A stretch of DNA of 64,000 bases from Pararhizobium qamdonense (GTDB taxonomy: Bacteria; Pseudomonadota; Alphaproteobacteria; Rhizobiales; Rhizobiaceae), in the NCBI RefSeq assembly GCF_029277445.1, contig NZ_CP119566.1, forward strand, positions 837,001-901,000, in the 5' to 3' direction. Position 1 is the first letter of the stretch. Each line of letters starts with the position of its first letter. Shown here piece after piece: positions 1 to 6,981 of the stretch. The notes beneath the pieces were generated by a model, which saw nothing but the letters and a program-made list of their open reading frames with translations, searched no databases and was not told the origin of the DNA. Both the position numbers and the translations under genes were made by a program.

Positions 1-586
1 GTCGGGCCAGCGGCTTGATCTTGCGGCAGGCCCGGTGAAGCGCTGCGGCAGCCGGGCGGAACGTGCGATGCCATTCGAGGCTCTGGACGGGCAGGACCAA
101 TCCCCCCGCAGCGACCCAATGGTCGGCGCTGACAGGCGATGCATTGTCGGAAAAGCAGAAATCCTGGCGTGCGGCGCGCATCATGCGGGCAAGACGTGCG
201 GCACCCGCCGCACCGGATTTTCCCTCCGCCATGAAGGCGCAGAGAATCTTCGCGGTGACCGTGCGTCCGTGAACATTGAATTCCACCGGCATGGCCAGAA
301 TGGCGCTGTCGATCGCCGACGTTTCGTTGAGGTGGACGATGCTGCCGGCATCCGGCGTGTAAAAAGGGCTGCTGAAGAAAACCGTTTCGAGATAGCCCGC
401 CAATTGGCTGTCCGTCGCCCGGTTGTTCTTGCGGAAGGTCCGGGTGAAGAGATCGGCAATCGCGGGAAGGTCGGATCGCTCCATCGCGCGGACCGTGCCT
501 GCATGCGGCCTCGCGCGTTCCTCTACGGCGGGCGGGCCGGAAAGTTCGACGGGCTTTCTCAGTGCGCTTTCTGCAGCGGGGGTCAT
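1..586 (-). CDS. GNAT-like acyltransferase paralogue, C-terminus beyond the left edge
   Basis: Reading the minus strand from an ATG at 586 gives an uninterrupted frame of 195 codons that is still open at base 1, so the 3' end is missing. It begins 82 bp after the stop of the flippase gene, same strand, and is probably cotranscribed with it. The product resembles the complete protein at 2954-4069: RAMERSDLPAIADLFTRTFR here against RALQSSDIPALAGMFQRVFR there, and both go on to a 'SIVHL/SLVHL' segment, a GAARLARM/GARLLKAF helix and a 'CFSDNAS/SFSETAS' segment. The N-terminal part has the look of a GNAT acetyl/acyltransferase fold; the substrate is unknown. The paralogy is seen directly; the acyltransferase role is inference. 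Confidence 0.75.
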   Translation of the reverse strand, partial: MTPAAESALRKPVELSGPPAVEERARPHAGTVRAMERSDLPAIADLFTRTFRKNNRATDSQLAGYLETVFFSSPFYTPDAGSIVHLNETSAIDSAILAMPVEFNVHGRTVTAKILCAFMAEGKSGAAGAARLARMMRAARQDFCFSDNASPVSADHWVAAGGLVLPVQSLEWHRTFRPAAAALHRACRKIKPLAR

Positions 587-668
587 AATCCACTCTTCAA
601 ATCCGGCTCTTTCAGCCAGTGTATTTACAGTATGCGGGTCAGTATTTTCCAAGCAACCTGACGCGGCC

Positions 669-2006
669 TCATGCAAGGGTGGCACCGTCAGCATCTTTTG
701 CCTCATCCTTCTTTGCGTATCGAAAGAAGACCGCCCAGGCGACGGCCACCATTGCAATCTCGATAATGTAGAACGACACGACTGTGCCCATCGGCGGGGC
801 GTACCATGTTGCCCAGGCGGCCAAGGCCGCGCCCAGAATGCTGCCAAGGCCCATGACGCTGGCGCGCGCCGCGTGGTATCCGGCGGCCCCCAGCGCTTCG
901 ACCGCAATCGACCACATGCCGAGCGGCACGACGACCCAGCAGAGGCTGCGCACGAAGGAAACAAGCGTCAGATATTCGTGGCCGAACAGATAGGGCAGCA
1001 GCGGTGCCAGGAGAAATACGGTTGTTGCCGCTGCCAGGCTGATGCCGGTGGCGGCAAACAGCACCTTGCGGATACGGTCCATCGCCTTGTGCAGGCCATT
1101 GGCCGCCGCCCGCGCCGAACCCGGATACATCAGCCGGTTCAAGGCCTCGACGGAGAGATAGCTGCTTTCGAGAATACGGCGGGCGACGCTGTAGCTTGCG
1201 ACGATTTCGGCTGTGGTCACGAGGCTCAGCGTCAGGAGGTCGGCATTCTGGCGAATGGCGCGCAAAATGAAGGGAATGCTGAAATACATGCCGAGCGGAA
1301 GTTCTTCCCGGACGATCCGGTATTCGGGACGGCCGAGCTTAGCCAGGGCCCTGATGCAAAAAGCAGCGACCAGCACATGGCAGGCAAATTGCCAAAGCGC
1401 CCATTCGGCGACCGTCGAAACACCAAAGGCAAGGCACGCAAGTGCCGCAGCGACCGTGCGCGCAATCGCAAAGCCGACCACGGTCATATTGGCCGAGACG
1501 AAATTGGAATGGCCGATGAAGATCTGCTCGGTCAGGACAATCATACGCACGAAAATGATATTGGTGACCAGCATCACCGCCATATCGAGGAGGTTCAGGG
1601 ACGGATCGGGCGAAAGCGCGAAGAAGAACGGCAATATAGCCACGCCGAGCAGAACCAGCGCCACGCCGCTGATGGTTGTCAGGATGATATTGTGGCCGAG
1701 CATGACCGGATACATCGAGGGATCGCGTGCGACGCGCCTGACCAGGCACTCCATGCCGCCCAATCCGCAAAGATGGACGGCAATGTTGCAGACGGCGGTG
1801 ACGGCGACGAAGACGCTGAACTCATTGACGCCGAGCGAGCGGGCGAGAATGGCGAAGGTGAGCAACTGGGCAGCCGAACTCAAGATGAGGCTGCCGCCGG
1901 AAGCCATGTAAGACATGACCATCGACATCAGCGTTCGCTGCTTGGGCGCATGGAAAGCGTCCGTTGTCACCGCCGGTTTCTCCTCTTGCGGGCGTGCCTG
2001 TTTCAC
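669..2006 (-). CDS. Flippase-like polytopic membrane protein (MATE/MOP, polysaccharide export type)
   Basis: About 445 residues with some ten to twelve hydrophobic segments, beginning near residue 35, in the arrangement of Wzx-type lipid-linked oligosaccharide flippases and MATE exporters. It would act in the inner membrane, moving a lipid-linked or small amphiphilic product outwards. The first codon used here is GTG; an internal ATG (MSMVMSYMASGGS, near residue 27) is an alternative start just before the first helix. The GNAT-like gene at 1-586 follows on the same strand. Position beside ACP, ligase and amidotransferase genes suggests it exports the product of that locus. Specific substrate not deducible. 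Confidence 0.7.
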   Translation of the reverse strand: MKQARPQEEKPAVTTDAFHAPKQRTLMSMVMSYMASGGSLILSSAAQLLTFAILARSLGVNEFSVFVAVTAVCNIAVHLCGLGGMECLVRRVARDPSMYPVMLGHNIILTTISGVALVLLGVAILPFFFALSPDPSLNLLDMAVMLVTNIIFVRMIVLTEQIFIGHSNFVSANMTVVGFAIARTVAAALACLAFGVSTVAEWALWQFACHVLVAAFCIRALAKLGRPEYRIVREELPLGMYFSIPFILRAIRQNADLLTLSLVTTAEIVASYSVARRILESSYLSVEALNRLMYPGSARAAANGLHKAMDRIRKVLFAATGISLAAATTVFLLAPLLPYLFGHEYLTLVSFVRSLCWVVVPLGMWSIAVEALGAAGYHAARASVMGLGSILGAALAAWATWYAPPMGTVVSFYIIEIAMVAVAWAVFFRYAKKDEAKDADGATLA

Positions 2007-2201
2007 TTGATGACCCCGGCAACAATACTTTCATTCGCTGCAAAGGTCGTTAATTCAGCTGTGAAACACGGCGTTTGACGCCACAGAATTCATATTGAGG
2101 TTAACGGTTGGCATTAACAGACGGATTTCAGTTTATGTTTACTTCACTACGCTATTGATTGCAGAAGGTTTTGACGGTTGCAGGTTGGAGTTGCTGTTGT
2201 G

Positions 2202-2900
2202 ATGGACAAGGCAGATGTTGAGGACCGGACGGGAGCGGCGCTGCATCGTTTCATGGGCGTTGACCTGGAACTGGCTCCCGGCGTGCTCGTACCCAGGGAA
2301 GAAACCGAGCTTCTGGGCCGTACAGCGCTCCGCTTGATCGAGGGACTGCCCGATTATCCGGCCGAAGATCTGCGTGTCATCGACATGTGCTGCGGCTCTG
2401 GCAACCTGGCGCTGGCCATCGCGACGCATGTTCCCAAGGCACGGCTCCTCGCCTGCGATCTGACGGACGAGACCGTAAACCTTGCAAAGCGCAACGCAGA
2501 GCGCTGCGGGTTTTCCGATCGTATCACGGTCATCCAGGGCGACCTCTTCGGTGGCCTTGCCGGGCGTGATCTCGAGGGCAAGATCGATCTGATCGTCTGC
2601 AATCCGCCCTATATCTCCACCCAGCGTCTCGAAGGCGACAGCGCCCATCTTCTCGACAACGAGCCACGCGAAGCCTTCGATGGCGGACCCTATGGTATCT
2701 CCATCCATCAGCGTCTCGTGCGCGATGCGCTGGCGTTCCTGAAACCGGGCGGCTGGCTGGCCTTCGAATTCGGCGAGGGTCAGCACCGCCAGGCCGCAGC
2801 GCTTCTTGCCCGGGCACGCGGATACGAGCCTGCGGCCTTTGCCGAGGACGCGGCTGGCCTTCCGCGTGCCGCCTATGTTCAAAAACGCGCCGATGTTTAA
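2202..2900 (+). CDS. HemK/PrmC-like SAM-dependent methyltransferase, no N-terminal helical domain
   Basis: 232 residues. The Rossmann-type SAM site DMCCGSGNLALA lies near residues 61-72 and the NPPY signature (VCNPPYIST) near 134-140, as in N5-glutamine methyltransferases of the PrmC/HemK family that modify peptide release factors. Family members usually carry an extra N-terminal helical domain of about 80 residues that contacts the release factor; here the protein starts almost at the 'GVLVPREETELL' segment, so that domain is lacking. The ATG at 2202 (GGAG 11 bases upstream) is preferred over the TTG at 2178. The GNAT-like gene follows 53 bp later. A different substrate from release factors is likely, but that is inference. 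Confidence 0.7.
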   Translation: MDKADVEDRTGAALHRFMGVDLELAPGVLVPREETELLGRTALRLIEGLPDYPAEDLRVIDMCCGSGNLALAIATHVPKARLLACDLTDETVNLAKRNAERCGFSDRITVIQGDLFGGLAGRDLEGKIDLIVCNPPYISTQRLEGDSAHLLDNEPREAFDGGPYGISIHQRLVRDALAFLKPGGWLAFEFGEGQHRQAAALLARARGYEPAAFAEDAAGLPRAAYVQKRADV

Positions 2901-2953
2901 CCGATCTCAATCGGGACTGCTCGAAGAGCCCGTTGCCGGAAGCTAGAAAGCCG

Positions 2954-4069
2954 ATGAGTGAAATTCGCGCGTTGCAAAGCTCCGATATCCCGGCCCTTGC
3001 CGGGATGTTTCAACGCGTCTTCCGCGATAGCAAAATGCAGCCAAGCAAGGCGCTTTCGGACTATCTGCAAACTTTCTATCTCGATGCACCCGGCCAGGAC
3101 ATCGGTATTCACTCGCTTGTTCATCTCGATGACAGCGGCGAGATGACAGGCTTCGTCGGTGCAACGGGATTGCCTGTGACATTCGATGGCCGGCCGCTGC
3201 GCGCCGCCATTTGCGGCTCGCTGATGGTGGAGGGGCGGGAGGCCGATCCGCTGGCCGGTGCGCGCTTGCTTAAGGCATTTCTTGCCGGGCCCCAGGATAT
3301 CTCGTTCAGCGAGACGGCCAGCGAAGTCTCGGCTTCGATGTGGATGAAGCTGCGCGGGCTGGCCTTGCCGCAATACAGTCTCGACTGGCTGCGCATCATC
3401 CGGCCGGCCGGTTTTTTCACCGAGCTTGGATCGAGCCGCATCGGCGCTGCGCGGCTTTTGCGGCCGCTGGCCCGCAAGACCGACGATATCCTGCGCCGCC
3501 GCATGGGGGCTGATGACCTGCGGTGGTCCGGCATTCCGGCGTCGTGGAACGGGCAGGGGAGCTTCAAAACACGCGGTGTGTCCATCGAGGCGTTTGCTGC
3601 GCTGTTTGTCCGGCTGACAGCGCGCTACCGGCTCCGGCCTGATTTTCCGGAAGCGCAGCTCGCCTATATCCTGCAGGATGCCAGGCAGGCGCGGACGGAA
3701 GGCGAGGCGGTGTTCTGCCAGGTGGAGGCGCGCACCGGTGCCGTCATCGGGGCATTCGTCTATCACGGCGATGCAGGGCGCATCGGCCGGGTTCTGCAGA
3801 TCCTGTCCATCCCCGGGCAGGAACGCCAGGTCATCGATTGCCTGATCGCGCATGCCGCAGAGCGAGGCCTGGTCGCGCTGCGCGGCCGCACGCAGCCGGC
3901 ATTGCTTGAGGCCATGCTCGGCCGGCGCATCGCCTTCACCCATATCGCTTCAAGCGTCATTCATACCAAGGATCCGCAGATCCTGCAGGCCTTCCAGAAT
4001 GGCGAAGGGTTTTTCAACGGGCTGGCCGGTGAACATTGGAGCCGGCTTGCGGCGGGCGATATCGGCTGA
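2954..4069 (+). CDS. GNAT-like acyltransferase (371 aa)
   Basis: 371 residues from the ATG at 2954; a TTG seven codons upstream is a weaker alternative. The N-terminal half reads like a GNAT acetyltransferase core (MSEIRALQSSDIPALAGMF...). The C-terminal half (around residues 230-350) also has an acetyltransferase-like pattern, so the protein may hold two GNAT-type domains. It is a clear paralogue of the partial gene at the left edge. It follows the methyltransferase on the same strand and converges on the NadE-like gene (34 bp between the stops). A role in acylating an amine or amino sugar made by the neighbouring locus is plausible; no catalytic residue can be assigned by eye. Confidence 0.65.
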   Translation: MSEIRALQSSDIPALAGMFQRVFRDSKMQPSKALSDYLQTFYLDAPGQDIGIHSLVHLDDSGEMTGFVGATGLPVTFDGRPLRAAICGSLMVEGREADPLAGARLLKAFLAGPQDISFSETASEVSASMWMKLRGLALPQYSLDWLRIIRPAGFFTELGSSRIGAARLLRPLARKTDDILRRRMGADDLRWSGIPASWNGQGSFKTRGVSIEAFAALFVRLTARYRLRPDFPEAQLAYILQDARQARTEGEAVFCQVEARTGAVIGAFVYHGDAGRIGRVLQILSIPGQERQVIDCLIAHAAERGLVALRGRTQPALLEAMLGRRIAFTHIASSVIHTKDPQILQAFQNGEGFFNGLAGEHWSRLAAGDIG

Positions 4070-4103
4070 TACCCGCCCGCTGCCGTGTTCGCACGATCAT
4101 CTG

Positions 4104-5117
4104 TTATTTCGGCGCGATCTCACTGACCGGTTCGACGAGTTGCGGCGCCAGGTGCAGGTAGCGGGTTGCCTTGCGCTTGGCTGCGATGTCGGCCCAGACG
4201 CGTGACATCTGATCGGCCGTGAGGCCGGCTGCAGCCGCAACGCGATCAGCGGGGAGATTGTTGTTGAGGCCGTAGAGGCAGAGATCCATCCGGTCGTAGG
4301 GCAGGGAGAAGTAGAATTCCTCCTGCGTCTGCTGCAGCGAATAGGTGTCGGTCGTCGGCGGGCGTTTGCAGATCTCGTCGGGCACGCCGAGATAGGCTGC
4401 AAGCTGATAGACCTGGGTCTTGTAGAGATGGGCAATCGGTTTGACGTCGGCTGCGCCGTCGCCGTTCTTGACGAAGAAGCCCTGGTCATATTCCAGCCGG
4501 TTCGGCGTACCGATGACGGCAAAGTTCAGCCGGTCCGCATGGAAATATTCGAGCTGCTTGCGGGTGCGCTGCTTCATGTTGGTTGCCGCAACAATGCCGA
4601 GATAGACCGACGGGGTCATGCGCAGCTTGGTCTGCTTGCCATCCGGATCCTGCACGACAAGATAGGAAATATTGTAGCCGTCGCCTTCCAATGCGTTGGA
4701 AATGACGATCTTGGAGGCCCAGGCGCCGGTATAGTCTGGAACCAGTTCGCGGATGAAGGAATCGCGGCGATCGTAGCAGCCCATGGCCTGCAGCGACGGA
4801 CCGATATCCTCGACAACGCTGTCAATGCCGAAGGTTTCGGCGATGGTGCGGCCAAGCCGAAGGCTTTCCGGATCGGAATCGTTTTCCGGCATGAACAGGG
4901 CGTAGACGTTCTTTGCGCCAACTGCGCGGGCGGCAAGCGCTGCGCAGACGCTGCTGTCGATGCCGCCGGAAAGGCCGAGAACAAGGCCCCGTTTGCGTAA
5001 AGGACCGCGCAGCTGCTCGCGCAGCGCTGCGACAATCTTGTCGGTTTCCTTTGCCGGGTCGATTGAAAGCGTTGCCTTCGAGAACGCGGCGGATGTATCG
5101 GCATTGTGCATGTTCAT
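4104..5117 (-). CDS. nadE-like: Short NadE-like ammonia-dependent amidase (NAD+ synthase family)
   Basis: 337 residues of the ATP-pyrophosphatase (PP-loop) family. The loop LGLSGGIDSS is at residues 47-56, and the synthetase region has a Lys-rich 'FFVKNGDGAADVKPI' stretch followed by LYKTQVYQLAAYLGVP, as in NAD+ synthases. There is no N-terminal nitrilase/glutaminase domain, so ammonia must be supplied in trans. It is longer than the ~275-residue ammonia-dependent NadE, with an unusual PPTTDTYSLQQTQEE segment near residue 260. It overlaps the acyl ligase by 4 bp as the last gene of the operon asnB-like > acp > ligase > nadE-like. It may be housekeeping NadE or a specialised amidating enzyme; the context favours the latter. 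Confidence 0.75.
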   Translation of the reverse strand: MNMHNADTSAAFSKATLSIDPAKETDKIVAALREQLRGPLRKRGLVLGLSGGIDSSVCAALAARAVGAKNVYALFMPENDSDPESLRLGRTIAETFGIDSVVEDIGPSLQAMGCYDRRDSFIRELVPDYTGAWASKIVISNALEGDGYNISYLVVQDPDGKQTKLRMTPSVYLGIVAATNMKQRTRKQLEYFHADRLNFAVIGTPNRLEYDQGFFVKNGDGAADVKPIAHLYKTQVYQLAAYLGVPDEICKRPPTTDTYSLQQTQEEFYFSLPYDRMDLCLYGLNNNLPADRVAAAAGLTADQMSRVWADIAAKRKATRYLHLAPQLVEPVSEIAPK

Positions 5118-6658
5118 TCGGCAGCCTCCAATGTTTCAGCAGCGAGCCTGCGGCTGACCTTGCCGGTATCCGTCTTCGGCAGCTCATCACGAAACTCGAT
5201 GACACGCGGGACCATGAAGTCTTCCAGATGGGCGGCGCAATGCTTGATGATGTCGCGCTCGCTCAGAGCGGGATCGGAAAGAACGACCATGGCAACGATG
5301 GCCTGGCCAAGCACCGGATCGGGCAGGCCGATCACGACGGCCTCGGCAATGCCGGGATGGGCATGCAGCACCGTTTCCACTTCCTTGGGCGCAACCTTCT
5401 CGCCTCGGGTCTTGATGATGTCGTCCTTGCGGCCGACGAAATAGAGGAAGCCCTCGTCATCGCTGCGGAAGAGGTCGCCGGTATAGAGCACCTTTTCCCA
5501 CGGATTGGGGCCGGGGCGCAGCATCTTTGCGGTCGCCTCGTCGTTGCGCCAGTAGCCCTGCATGACATGCGGGCCACGGATCACCAGCTCGCCGGATATG
5601 CCGGGCGCCACACGCTCGCCGTTGTCATCGACCACGAAGGCTTCGGTATTGGGAATGGCGATGCCGACCGAGCCGGGGCGGCGATCGAGTTCGGCCGGCG
5701 GCAGGTAGGTGCAGCGCTTGCACTCCGTCAGGCCATACATCGAATAGACCGTTGCGCGCGGAAACAATTCGCGCAGGCGGGCGATATGGGCAGGCGGCAG
5801 AGCGGCTGCCGTATTGGTGATGTAGCGCAGGCTCGGCAGGAAATCCGGCTCGAGGTCGCGCATTTGCAGGATCATCGCCGCCATGGTCGGCACCAGCGGG
5901 AAGCCGGTGACGTTTTCTTCGCGGATGCGGTCGAAGATCGCCTGCGGAAAGGCGAAGGAGGCTTCGAGCACGATGGTTGCGCCAAGCTTGACCGCCATCA
6001 GCAGCTGGTAGAGGCCATAATCGAAGGCCAGCGGCAGCACGTTCAGGATGATGTCGTCAGCCGTGTTTTCCAGATAGGTGGTGATCGAAGTTGCAGCCGC
6101 CTCGACGTTCCGGTGCGTCATCATCACGCCCTTGGGGCGCCCGGTCGAGCCTGACGTATAGATCAACAGCGCCAGATCGACATCGATACCATGGTGTTGC
6201 ACGCCGGTTCCGGTTGCTGCCAGGCACGTTTCGAAATCGGCTATGCCGTCACCGGGACCTGCACCTCTGAATTTCGTCGCGGCGACGAACAGTGGCCGTG
6301 GCTCGATCCTGCGTGCTTCCGATAGGACAGGCAGCAGCTTGCCTTGTGTCAGAATGCCGGCCGCCTCGCAATTTCCGATCATATAGGCAAGCTTGTCGGC
6401 CTTGGTCGAGGGATTGACCGGCACGGCGGTCGCCCCGGCTTTCAGGATCGCAAAGAGCGAGACCGCCGCTTCCCAGCAATTGTTCATGAAGACGAGGACG
6501 CGGTCGCCGCGCACAATGCCGCCGGCGGCCAGCGACGATGCCAAACTTGCGGCTGCCGCATCGAACTGCGCATAGGTGAAGCGCTTGTCGCCCGCCACCA
6601 GGGCGGTCTTTGCGCCGTGGACGTGGGCACTGGCTTGCAGGAATTCCTCGACGCGCAT
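5114..6658 (-). CDS. AMP-forming acyl-CoA/acyl-ACP ligase (ANL superfamily)
   Basis: 514 residues with the full ANL adenylating-enzyme signature: P-loop YTSGSTGRPKG at about 167-177, MYGLTE near 316, YTGDLF with GRKDDIIKTRGEKV around 390-430, and the C-terminal catalytic lysine region TDTGKVSRR near residue 500. It should activate a carboxylic acid as acyl-AMP and pass it to a thiol. The acyl carrier protein encoded immediately upstream (23 bp away) is the obvious acceptor. Its stop overlaps the start of the NadE-like gene, so the two are translationally coupled. The substrate pocket cannot be read; it could take a fatty acid, an aromatic acid or an amino acid. Confidence 0.85.
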   Translation of the reverse strand: MRVEEFLQASAHVHGAKTALVAGDKRFTYAQFDAAAASLASSLAAGGIVRGDRVLVFMNNCWEAAVSLFAILKAGATAVPVNPSTKADKLAYMIGNCEAAGILTQGKLLPVLSEARRIEPRPLFVAATKFRGAGPGDGIADFETCLAATGTGVQHHGIDVDLALLIYTSGSTGRPKGVMMTHRNVEAAATSITTYLENTADDIILNVLPLAFDYGLYQLLMAVKLGATIVLEASFAFPQAIFDRIREENVTGFPLVPTMAAMILQMRDLEPDFLPSLRYITNTAAALPPAHIARLRELFPRATVYSMYGLTECKRCTYLPPAELDRRPGSVGIAIPNTEAFVVDDNGERVAPGISGELVIRGPHVMQGYWRNDEATAKMLRPGPNPWEKVLYTGDLFRSDDEGFLYFVGRKDDIIKTRGEKVAPKEVETVLHAHPGIAEAVVIGLPDPVLGQAIVAMVVLSDPALSERDIIKHCAAHLEDFMVPRVIEFRDELPKTDTGKVSRRLAAETLEAAE

Positions 6659-6681
6659 CGTCTGTCTCCCGTCGCCTCGTA

Positions 6682-6960
6682 TCAGGCCGACTTCTTGTTG
6701 AGGGCGTTTTCTCCGGCATGTCTGGCAACGAAGGCCGTGATGCGTGCCACCGAATCCAGATTGGCGGGCACGATATCCGCATCGGCCATGACGAAGGCGA
6801 ACTGGTCTTCGATGAAGGCGACCAGTTCGAGAACGCCGGTGGAGTCGATGACTTCGTTTTCAATCAGCGACGCGTCGTCCTGCAGGTCATAGGCGGTGTC
6901 GCCAAACAGGAAGTTCTCGATGATGAAGGCCTTGATGCTGTCTTTGATGGGCTGGGTCAT
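6682..6960 (-). CDS. Stand-alone acyl carrier protein
   Basis: 92 residues, predicted acidic four-helix carrier protein. The phosphopantetheine attachment serine is Ser40 in the motif VIDSTGVLELV, where the family usually has DSL or DST. It is not the housekeeping AcpP (about 78 residues, DSLDTVELV) and lies between an AsnB-like gene (21 bp upstream) and an AMP ligase (23 bp downstream) on the same strand. The likely role is to hold the acid activated by the ligase while it is amidated or transferred. Dedicated carrier proteins of this kind also occur with AMP ligases and AsnB proteins in exosortase-associated and lipid/sugar-modifying loci. Confidence 0.85.
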   Translation of the reverse strand: MTQPIKDSIKAFIIENFLFGDTAYDLQDDASLIENEVIDSTGVLELVAFIEDQFAFVMADADIVPANLDSVARITAFVARHAGENALNKKSA

Positions 6961-6981
6961 AGGTTTTTCCTCAGATGAAGC

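Noticed and set aside
423..2078. Long plus-strand open frame of 551 codons
   Set aside because: Antisense to the flippase gene; the translation is rich in Gly/Arg/His/Asp without hydrophobic pattern, typical of a shadow of a membrane protein gene in GC-rich DNA.
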